DNA of 64,000 bases from Betaproteobacteria bacterium (GTDB taxonomy: Bacteria; Pseudomonadota; Gammaproteobacteria; Burkholderiales; Casimicrobiaceae), in NCBI GenBank assembly GCA_016716425.1, contig JADJWJ010000006.1, forward strand, positions 178,364 through 242,363. The letters run 5' to 3'. Both the position numbers and the translations under genes were made by a program. The first letter of the stretch is position 1. Every line of letters begins with the position of its first letter. The notes under the pieces were generated by a model, which was given only the letters and a program-made list of their open reading frames with translations, was not told the origin of the DNA and made no database searches. Below, piece after piece: positions 24,822 through 31,439 of the stretch.

Positions 24822-27278
24822 ATGATGGCACGTGCATTCGTTCGTCTGTTCGCGGCCGGGGGCGCCGCATGTGCGCTGGCCGTCACGATGCCGGCGGCCG
24901 GCGCGACACCGCAGCCGGTGTCCAAGCTCGACGCGGCGCTGTCGGCGGCCGCCGCCGGTGGCGGCGATTCGCTGGCGGCCCGCGCGCTGCTGAAGCGCAT
25001 CGAAGTGGGGCAGGCCGAGCCGCTGGTGCAGACGATCGTGCGCTTCGAAGGCGACATTTCGGCCGTCAAGGCGCACGGCGCGATCGTGCGCTCGGTGATG
25101 GGCGACATCGCGACCGTCGACATTCCCGAAAGCAGGCTCGCCGCCGTCGCGGCGCTGCCCAACGTCGTGTCGATCGAGGCGTCGCGCCCGCTGCGCCTGC
25201 GCCTCGATGCCAGCGTGCCCGCCACGCGCGCCGACACGCTGCGCGTCGGCGCCCCGCCGTCCTGGACCGGGGGCACGGGCAGCAACGTGATCGTCGGCGT
25301 CATCGACTCCGGCATCGACTTCCTGCACCGGGACTTCCGCAACGGCGACGGCACGACGCGCATCCTCGCAATCTGGGACCAGCGCGCCACGGGCGCGTCC
25401 GGCTCGCCGCCGGCGGGCTACTCGTACGGCGGCGAATGCACGCCCGCGATGATCAACGCCGCGATCGCCGGCGACGCGGCCGCCTGCACGCAGAAGGACA
25501 CCGACAGCCACGGCACGCACGTGGCCGGCATCGCCGCGGGCAACGGCCAGGCGACGGGCAACGGCCAGATCGGCTACCGGATGATCGGCATGGCGCCGTC
25601 GGCCGGCCTGCTGGTCGCGAACGGCAACGGCAACGCGCAGGTGCTCGACGCCATCGCGTGGATGAAGGCGAAGGCGGCGGCGCTCGGCCGCCCGCTGGTC
25701 ATCAACATGAGCTTCGGCTCGTACTTCGGCGCGCGCGACGGCACGTCGAACTACGAGCAGGGCATGAGCAATCTGGCGGGACCCGGCGTCATCCTGGTCG
25801 CCGCCGCGGGCAACGAGTCGACCGATCCCATCCGCGCGTTCGGCACCATCACGCAGGGCGGAAGCGTCACCGTCGGGTTCAACGTTCCCGCCAGCAGCCA
25901 GGGCGGCGAGCTCGAAATCTGGTATCCGGGAGCGGATTCCTACGGGGTCAACGTGGAGGGCCCGGGGTGCGCGGCGACCGCGACGGTGAACCCCGGCGAG
26001 AATCCGGGGACCGTCGCCACGGCGTGCGGCGCCGTGGAGTTCGTGTCGACCGGCCCGCAGCCGAACAACGACGACCGGCAGATCAAGGTCTCGATCGGCT
26101 CCACCAGCGCCGCGACGCTGGTGACGGGCGCGTGGAAGATCACGCTGGTGGGCAACGTCGTGGCGGGCGGCAGCCACCCGTTCTCGATCATCAGCGGCGA
26201 GGACGGCACCGGCTTCACGTTCACCGGGAACACCGCGCCGGTGACCACCGAGATCCTGACCGACACGTCGAGCTCCCGGCGCGTGATCGCCGTCGCGTCG
26301 TACAACACGCGCACGACGTGGAACAGCGCCGCGGGTCCGAGCTCCGACACGTCGGCCGGCGGAGTGTCGGACATCTCGAACTTCAGCAGCCGCGGCCCGC
26401 GCCGCAGCTGCAGCAACCCCGCCAAGTGCCCGGCCATCATGAAACCGGAGATCACCGCGCCGGGCATGAAGATCCTGGCGGCGCTGACCGCGGACAAGGC
26501 CAAGCCGACGGCCCCGACGGACATCGAGGCCGACGGCGTCCACTTCGCCTCCAACGGCACCAGCATGGCCACGCCGCACGTGACGGGCGCGATCGCGCTG
26601 ATGCTGCAGCAGGACCCGACGATGACGCCGGAGGTCGTGAAGCAGCGGCTGTTCACGACCGTGCAGACCAACGCGTTCTCGACCAACCTGCCGGCGTTCA
26701 ACCCGGCCACGCCGGACATGCCGGCCAGCCCCAACTACACGTGGGGCTACGGCATCCTCGATGCGGCCGCAGCGGTCAGGGCGTCGCAGCCCGCCGCGGG
26801 AACGCCGGTCACCGTCGTCGAGTTCTACAACCAGTCGCTCGACCACTACTTCATCACCTACGTCGCGGGCGAGATCGAGAAGCTCGACAACGGCACCTTC
26901 GTCGGCTGGGCGCGCACCGGCCAGTCGTTCAACGCCTACGGCACGACGCAGAGCGGCACGTCGGCCGTGTGCCGGATCTACATCCCGCCGGGCAAGGGCG
27001 ACGGCCACTTCTTCGGCCGCGACCAGGGCGAGTGCGACGGCACGATGAACGCGAACCCGACGTTCATCCTCGAGTCGCCGTCGTTCTTCTACCTGTACCT
27101 GCCCAACCTCGGCAACTGCGGGGCGGGGACGATTCCCGTCTACCGCGTGTTCACCAACCGCGCCGACGCCAACCATCGCTACACGACCGACCGCGCGACG
27201 CGCGACGCGATGGTGGCGAAGGGCTGGATCGCCGAGGGCGACGGCAGCGATACCGTCACCATGTGCGCGCCGCAGTAG
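24822..27278 (+). CDS. Secreted subtilisin-like (S8) serine protease with DUF5648-type C-terminal domain
   Basis: An 818-residue protease. Signal peptide about 1-28, an inhibitor-like propeptide (EGDISAVKAHGAIVRSVMGD), then the S8 domain with the triad Asp162 (VIDSGID), His230 (DSHGTHVAG) and Ser581 (NGTSMATPHVTG). A long insertion between His and Ser looks like a PA/beta-sandwich domain. The last 150 residues (VVEFYNQSLDHYFITY..., RVFTNRADANHRYTTD) match DUF5648, a module often fused to secreted hydrolases, perhaps for cell-wall or sugar binding. AGGGGAG precedes both a GTG (24819) and the chosen ATG. It probably feeds on extracellular protein together with the metalloprotease upstream. Confidence 0.92.
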   Translation: MMARAFVRLFAAGGAACALAVTMPAAGATPQPVSKLDAALSAAAAGGGDSLAARALLKRIEVGQAEPLVQTIVRFEGDISAVKAHGAIVRSVMGDIATVDIPESRLAAVAALPNVVSIEASRPLRLRLDASVPATRADTLRVGAPPSWTGGTGSNVIVGVIDSGIDFLHRDFRNGDGTTRILAIWDQRATGASGSPPAGYSYGGECTPAMINAAIAGDAAACTQKDTDSHGTHVAGIAAGNGQATGNGQIGYRMIGMAPSAGLLVANGNGNAQVLDAIAWMKAKAAALGRPLVINMSFGSYFGARDGTSNYEQGMSNLAGPGVILVAAAGNESTDPIRAFGTITQGGSVTVGFNVPASSQGGELEIWYPGADSYGVNVEGPGCAATATVNPGENPGTVATACGAVEFVSTGPQPNNDDRQIKVSIGSTSAATLVTGAWKITLVGNVVAGGSHPFSIISGEDGTGFTFTGNTAPVTTEILTDTSSSRRVIAVASYNTRTTWNSAAGPSSDTSAGGVSDISNFSSRGPRRSCSNPAKCPAIMKPEITAPGMKILAALTADKAKPTAPTDIEADGVHFASNGTSMATPHVTGAIALMLQQDPTMTPEVVKQRLFTTVQTNAFSTNLPAFNPATPDMPASPNYTWGYGILDAAAAVRASQPAAGTPVTVVEFYNQSLDHYFITYVAGEIEKLDNGTFVGWARTGQSFNAYGTTQSGTSAVCRIYIPPGKGDGHFFGRDQGECDGTMNANPTFILESPSFFYLYLPNLGNCGAGTIPVYRVFTNRADANHRYTTDRATRDAMVAKGWIAEGDGSDTVTMCAPQ

Positions 27279-27296
27279 CGCGGATCCTGCCGGGAC

Positions 27297-27345
27297 ACGC
27301 CGCCCCTCGCCCCAACCCTCTCCCCGCACGCGGGGAGAGGGAGCG
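27297..27345. repeat. CCCTCACCCCAACCCTCTCCCC-type palindromic repeat, single copy
   Basis: CCCCTCGCCCCAACCCTC leads into the hairpin CTCCCCGCACGCGGGGAG and AGGGAG. It lies 18 bases after the protease stop and may act as its terminator. Confidence 0.75.
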
Positions 27346-27444
27346 CCTCGGCGCGACGCGGCCGGTTCTCCCGCGTCCCGCGCGGCGCGGACTGGCGCGG
27401 GAATTGCTGCGGGCGGCGCGGCTCGGTTCGTCCCGGAGGTTCCC

Positions 27445-27648
27445 GTGGAGAAGCTCGTCTACGCCGCCGTGGGGTTCGCGCTCGGCGCCGCCGCCGGCGC
27501 GGTGGCCGCCTTCCTGTACATGGAGGAGGACTTTGCCGCGCAGCAGCGCACGACGCTGATCCTCCACGGCGACCGGCGCGCGGTCGCGTGCCAGGTGCCC
27601 GAGGCGCAGCGGCCGAAGGGCCTCGACTGCCGGGGCTTGACGCAGTAG
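27445..27648 (+). CDS. Small membrane-anchored protein, unknown
   Basis: A 67-residue protein with one N-terminal transmembrane helix (AAVGFALGAAAGAVAAFLYM) and a polar tail with two cysteines (VACQVPEAQ, LDCRG) that could form a disulfide. The GTG start has GGAGG seven bases upstream. No family is recognised. It stands alone ahead of the sigma-factor gene. Confidence 0.5.
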   Translation: MEKLVYAAVGFALGAAAGAVAAFLYMEEDFAAQQRTTLILHGDRRAVACQVPEAQRPKGLDCRGLTQ

Positions 27649-27712
27649 GCGGCCGCGCTAGGCCGCGCAGACGATTGGCCATAAACTTCGCGTCTACGTA
27701 CCGGATTCCCCT

Positions 27713-28285
27713 ATGTCCGCCGACTTCCTCAAAGAGCTCGAAATCCAGCGCGGCTACCTGCTCCGCGTCGCGCGGCTGCAGCTGCGCGACGCGGCGCTGG
27801 CCGAGGACGTCGTGCAGGACACGCTGGTGGCCGCCCTCGCGGCGCAGTCCGGGTTCACCGGCAGGTCCAGCGTCAAGACGTGGCTCACCGGCATCCTCAA
27901 GCACAAGATCGTCGACGCGATCCGGCGCAAGCAGCGCGAACCCGTGGCGGCCAGCACCCTCGACGACGAGGCGGACATCGAGGACTTCGACGCGCTGTTC
28001 AACGAGCGCGGCTCGTGGCGGGACAAGCCGACCGAGTGGGCGAGCCCGGACGACGCGCTCTCGCAGCGGCAGTTCTTCGAGATCATGGAAATGTGCATGG
28101 AAAAGCTGCCGCCGAACACCGCGCGGGTATTCATGATGCGGGAGGTCATGGAGCTGGAAACCGAGGAGATCTGTAAGGAATTGTCGATCACCGCGAATAA
28201 TCTCTGGGTGATTCTCTACCGCGCCCGGATGTCGCTGCGCGAGTGCCTGCAGCTCAACTGGTTCGCGGACGGACGGCGGGCCTGA
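27713..28285 (+). CDS. ECF-type RNA polymerase sigma factor
   Basis: A 190-residue sigma-70 family factor. Region 2 spans about 15-75 (DAALAEDVVQDTLVAALAA, SSVKTWLTGILKHKIVDAIRRKQRE) and region 4 about 125-185 (LPPNTARVFMMREVMELETEEICKELSITANNLWVILYRAR). The linker is long and acidic (DDEADIEDFDALF). A small zinc-binding anti-sigma gene follows 37 bases downstream, so a two-gene sigma/anti-sigma switch is likely. Relatives in betaproteobacteria respond to oxidative or envelope stress; the stimulus here is not readable. Confidence 0.9.
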   Translation: MSADFLKELEIQRGYLLRVARLQLRDAALAEDVVQDTLVAALAAQSGFTGRSSVKTWLTGILKHKIVDAIRRKQREPVAASTLDDEADIEDFDALFNERGSWRDKPTEWASPDDALSQRQFFEIMEMCMEKLPPNTARVFMMREVMELETEEICKELSITANNLWVILYRARMSLRECLQLNWFADGRRA

Positions 28286-28322
28286 CGCGCCCGCGCGCCG
28301 CGGCCGGATCGCCCGCAACGCC

Positions 28323-28523
28323 ATGAAGACCGTCGACCGCATCCTCGGCCACCTTGTCTCGTGCAAGGACGTGACCCACCTGCTCTCGGAGCGGGAGGAC
28401 CGCGCGCTGACGTCGTTCGAGCGCATCAAGCTCGAATGGCACCTCGCCGTCTGCAAGGCGTGCATGGCGGTCGAAAAGCAGTTCCGCGTCCTGCACGAGG
28501 CGATGCGGCGCTACCGGCAGTAG
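28323..28523 (+). CDS. Small zinc-finger anti-sigma factor
   Basis: A 66-residue cytoplasmic protein without a membrane segment. SCKDVTHLLSEREDRAL followed by HLAVCKAC gives the Hx3Cx2C ZAS zinc motif of anti-sigma domains. It directly follows the ECF sigma gene and should bind it. The compact, soluble form suggests direct sensing of a redox or metal signal through the zinc site rather than regulated membrane proteolysis. Confidence 0.8.
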   Translation: MKTVDRILGHLVSCKDVTHLLSEREDRALTSFERIKLEWHLAVCKACMAVEKQFRVLHEAMRRYRQ

Positions 28524-28542
28524 CAGGACGGACCGGCCCCCG

Positions 28543-28746
28543 ATGGAACTGACGGTCAACGGGACGCTGCGCCGCCTCGACCCGCCGCCGGCGACGGTCG
28601 CGGACCTGGTGCGGGCGCTCGACCTCGAAGGCAAGCGGATCGCCGTCGAGCGCAACGGGCAGATCGTGCCGAAGAGCCGGTATGGGGACACGGCCGTCGC
28701 CGCGGGCGACCGGCTGGAGGTCGTCGCGGCCGTCGGCGGCGGTTAG
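28543..28746 (+). CDS. thiS: Sulfur carrier protein ThiS
   Basis: A 67-residue ubiquitin-like protein ending in the diagnostic AAVGGG. Its C-terminal Gly is adenylated and thiocarboxylated to deliver sulfur for the thiazole ring of thiamin. MELTVNGTLRRL and VAAGDRLEVVAAVGGG match the family. It precedes thiG by about 36 bases. No TPP riboswitch is evident upstream. Confidence 0.92.
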   Translation: MELTVNGTLRRLDPPPATVADLVRALDLEGKRIAVERNGQIVPKSRYGDTAVAAGDRLEVVAAVGGG

Positions 28747-28781
28747 CCACCCCGTTCGCGCGCCGGCGTAAAATGGGCGCG

Positions 28782-29591
28782 ATGAACGCCCCCGCTGCTC
28801 CTGCTGCCCTCGCTGACCCGCTCGTCGTTGCCGGACGCGCGTATGCGTCCCGCCTGCTCGTCGGCACCGGCAAGTACCGCGACTTCGCGCAAACGCGCGA
28901 CGCCGTCGTCGCCTCGGGCGCGCAGATCGTCACCGTGGCGATTCGCCGGACCAACATCGGGCAGGAAGCCAATGCCCCGTCGCTGCTCGACGCACTGCCG
29001 CCGACGGAGTTCACGTACCTGCCGAACAGCGCCGGCTGCTACACGGCCGACGACGCCGTGCGCACGCTCAAACTGGCGCGCGAGCTGCTCGACGGCCACG
29101 CGCTGACCAAGCTCGAGGTGCTGGGCGACGCGAACACGCTGTTTCCCAACGTCCGCGAGACGCTGAAGGCCGCCGAGCGCCTCGTCGCCGACGGCTTCCA
29201 GGTGATGGTCTACACGTCGGACGATCCGATCGTCGCGCGCGAGCTGGAGGCGATCGGCTGCGTGGCGATCATGCCGCTCGCGTCGCTGATCGGCTCCGGA
29301 ATGGGCATCCTCAACCCGTGGAACCTGAAGCTCATCATCGAGCAGGCGAAGGTGCCGGTGCTCGTCGACGCCGGCGTGGGCACCGCGTCCGACGCGGCGA
29401 TCGCGATGGAACTGGGGTGCGCCGGCGTGCTGATGAACACGGCGATCGCGCTCGCGCAGGACCCGGTGCGCATGGCGCGCGCGATGAAACTGGCCGTCGA
29501 GGCGGGGCGCGAGGCGTTCCTCGCCGGCCGCATGCCGCGCAAGCTGTACGCGGCGAGCCCGAGCTCGCCGACGACCGGCTTGATCTCGTAG
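28782..29591 (+). CDS. thiG: Thiazole synthase ThiG
   Basis: A 269-residue TIM-barrel enzyme that joins deoxyxylulose 5-phosphate, dehydroglycine and ThiS-thiocarboxylate into the thiamin thiazole. LLVGTGKYRDF, TVAIRRTN, LPNSAGCYTADDAVR, the Schiff-base Lys in TKLEVLGD and VDAGVGTASDAA are all present. An ATG three codons earlier (28773) is also possible. Partner thiS is upstream; thiO, thiE and thiC are not in the window. Confidence 0.94.
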   Translation: MNAPAAPAALADPLVVAGRAYASRLLVGTGKYRDFAQTRDAVVASGAQIVTVAIRRTNIGQEANAPSLLDALPPTEFTYLPNSAGCYTADDAVRTLKLARELLDGHALTKLEVLGDANTLFPNVRETLKAAERLVADGFQVMVYTSDDPIVARELEAIGCVAIMPLASLIGSGMGILNPWNLKLIIEQAKVPVLVDAGVGTASDAAIAMELGCAGVLMNTAIALAQDPVRMARAMKLAVEAGREAFLAGRMPRKLYAASPSSPTTGLIS

Positions 29592-29602
29592 GGACGCGAG
29601 CG

Positions 29603-30253
29603 ATGCGCCTCCGGCCGCCGCTCGCGGTGGGCGCGCTCGCCGCCGCATTCGCCGGCGCACTCGCCGCCGCCCCGCTCTCGCAGGAGCGCGTGCTCGACCT
29701 GTGCGCGGGCGTCGAAGGGATCACGCACTGCGGCCGCCGCATCGAGGCCGAGCAGCTGAAGGCGCTGCCGGACCTCGCCGTGCGCGACGGCGACACGCTG
29801 CGCGTGAAGCTCTTCCCGTCCGGGACGCGCGAGTTCGCCGACACCGCCACGGCCGGCAGCGACCGCGGCTACGCGCTGTGGGACTACTGGAGCCCGATCA
29901 ACGCGGTCGTGCTGTTCGTGACGTCCGGCGACGAAATTTCCTACGCGGTCCTGCAGCGCGCGACCAACGCGCTCACCGCGCTGCCGGCGGAACCGGTGCT
30001 CGCGCCGGATCGGCAGCGCGTGGCGGTCGCCGACTTCTGCCCCGCGCGCTGCGCGAACGAGATCACGGTGTGGCGCGTCACGCGCGACGGCCTGCGCCGC
30101 GAGGCGACGATGAAGCCGGCCGCCGCGTGGGCCGACGTCACCGTCGCGTGGAAGGACGGCGAGACGCTGTCGATCCAGTACACGGTGCCGGGTGCGGCAA
30201 AGCCTCGCACCGAGGAGCGCGCGCTCTCCGACCGCGCGTGGCAGCGCCAGTGA
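29603..30253 (+). CDS. Secreted protein of unknown function
   Basis: A 216-residue protein with a signal peptide (LAVGALAAAFAGALAAAP, about 6-23). The mature part has four cysteines (LCAGVEGITHCG and FCPARCANE) and beta-rich segments (YALWDYWSPINAVVLFVTSGDE, SIQYTVPGAAKP). No domain is recognised. It sits 11 bases after thiG and is probably co-transcribed. A repeat array follows. Confidence 0.6.
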   Translation: MRLRPPLAVGALAAAFAGALAAAPLSQERVLDLCAGVEGITHCGRRIEAEQLKALPDLAVRDGDTLRVKLFPSGTREFADTATAGSDRGYALWDYWSPINAVVLFVTSGDEISYAVLQRATNALTALPAEPVLAPDRQRVAVADFCPARCANEITVWRVTRDGLRREATMKPAAAWADVTVAWKDGETLSIQYTVPGAAKPRTEERALSDRAWQRQ

Positions 30254-30270
30254 CGCCGTGCGCGAGAGCC

Positions 30271-30420
30271 CGAAGGCAGCCCATTGAGCCCGAAGGGCCG
30301 CCCCGAGGGCGAACACCGGAGCGCGCAGCGCGAAGGCGCCCCGATCCACCCGAAGGGCCGCCCCGAGGGCCGAGGTGGCCAATGAGCCGGAGCGTGCAGC
30401 GCGAAGGCAGCCCGTTGAGC
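30271..30420. repeat. Degenerate direct-repeat array upstream of trmB
   Basis: Three short units recur: CGAAGGGCCGCCCCGAGGGC at 30291-30310 and 30351-30370 (60-base period), GGAGCGYGCAGCGCGAAGGC at about 30319 and 30389, and GAAGGCAGCCCRTTGAGC at 30272 and 30403. The array fills the gap and runs up to the trmB start. Confidence 0.7.
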
Positions 30421-31113
30421 GACGACGGCAACCCGCCCGCCGACCCGCCACATCGGCCGATCCGCAGCTTCGTGCTGCGCCAGGGCCGGCTGTCGCCGGC
30501 GCAGGCGCGCGCGCTCGAGTCGCTGCTGCCGCGCTTCGGCATCGACTACGCGCCGCGTGCGCTCGAGTTCGCGACGGCGTTCGGACGCAACGCGCCGGTC
30601 ATCGTCGAGATCGGCTTCGGCATGGGCGAGACCACGGCCGCGGTCGCGCAGGCGCACGCCGATCGCGACTTCCTCGGCATCGAAGTGCACGCGCCGGGTG
30701 TAGGCGCGCTGCTGCGCGAGGTCGCGGCGCGCGCGCTGACCAACGTCCGCGTCGTCCGCCACGATGCCGTGGAGGTGGTCGCGCACATGATCCCTCGGGA
30801 CGCGCTCGCCGGCGTTCACGTCTGGTTTCCCGATCCGTGGCCGAAGAAGCGCCACCACAAGCGCCGGCTGCTGCAGCCCGCGTTCGTACACGCGCTCGCG
30901 ACGCGCCTGGCACCCGGCGGCTACCTGCACGCGGCGACCGACTGGGAGGAGTACGCGCAGGAAATCCTCGCGACGTTCTCCGCCGAGCCGCTGCTCGCGA
31001 ACACCGCCGGCGGCTTCGCGCCGCGCCCGGACTGGCGCCCGCAGACGAAGTTCGAGGCCCGCGGCGCGAAGCTGGGGCACGGGTCGTGGGACATCGTGTT
31101 CCGGCGGCGTTGA
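30415..31113 (+). CDS. trmB: tRNA (guanine-N7-)-methyltransferase TrmB
   Basis: About 232 residues. It makes m7G46 in tRNA using SAM. IVEIGFGMGETTAAVA is the SAM motif and FPDPWPKKRHHKRRL is the TrmB signature. The N-terminal PIRSFVLRQGRLSPAQ block is also typical of proteobacterial TrmB. The start is unclear. TTG at 30415, with GAAGG upstream, gives a compact N-terminus, whereas the ATG at 30382 lies inside the direct-repeat array. The initiation region has therefore been built from, or invaded by, the repeat. Confidence 0.92.
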   Translation: MSDDGNPPADPPHRPIRSFVLRQGRLSPAQARALESLLPRFGIDYAPRALEFATAFGRNAPVIVEIGFGMGETTAAVAQAHADRDFLGIEVHAPGVGALLREVAARALTNVRVVRHDAVEVVAHMIPRDALAGVHVWFPDPWPKKRHHKRRLLQPAFVHALATRLAPGGYLHAATDWEEYAQEILATFSAEPLLANTAGGFAPRPDWRPQTKFEARGAKLGHGSWDIVFRRR

Positions 31114-31128
31114 TCGCGCCGGGACGCA

Positions 31129-31435
31129 CGCCCCTCACCCCGACCCTCCCCCGCTGCGCGGGGCGAGGGAGGCAAATGTCGTAGCGCTGCGAGTTGACGC
31201 TCCCCCTCCCCGGAACGGGGAGCGGGGACAGGAAGACGTGCTCGGTTTTCCAGCCCTCACTGCCCCCGCTGCGCGGGGGCGCGGGCGGCAAATGTGGTAG
31301 CGCTGCGAGTTGACGCTCCCTCTCCCCGGAACGGGGGCGAGAGCGGGGTTTCGCCGAGCACGCTCGGCGCCGCTCGAGCGGCCATCGCCTGCAGGCGATG
31401 GCGCGCCCTGCAAGGGAGGGTTGGGGTGAGGGGCG
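31129..31435. repeat. Composite repeat island with 22-bp terminal inverted repeats
   Basis: The ends, at 31129-31150 and 31414-31435, are inverted copies with one mismatch (CGCCCCTCACCCC...). Inside are two direct copies of a block starting GGCAAATGTSGTAGCGCTGC (31171-31219 and 31287-31336), several small hairpins and CCATCGCCTGCAGGCGATGG. No gene is seen. It fills the whole space between the convergent trmB and glycosyltransferase genes and resembles a miniature mobile element built of nested repeats. Confidence 0.75.
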
Positions 31436-31439
31436 TAAA

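Noticed and set aside
24639..27329. Two 896-codon ORFs overlapping the subtilisin gene
   Set aside because: Both are frame shadows; only the frame with the S8 triad and signal peptide makes sense.
19725..27345. Genomic island integrated at tRNA-Met
   Set aside because: No integrase gene and no second copy of the tRNA 3' end was found in the window, so integration cannot be supported.
28520..28545. TPP riboswitch before thiS/thiG
   Set aside because: Only about 20 bases separate thiS from the anti-sigma gene; no THI-box sequence is visible.
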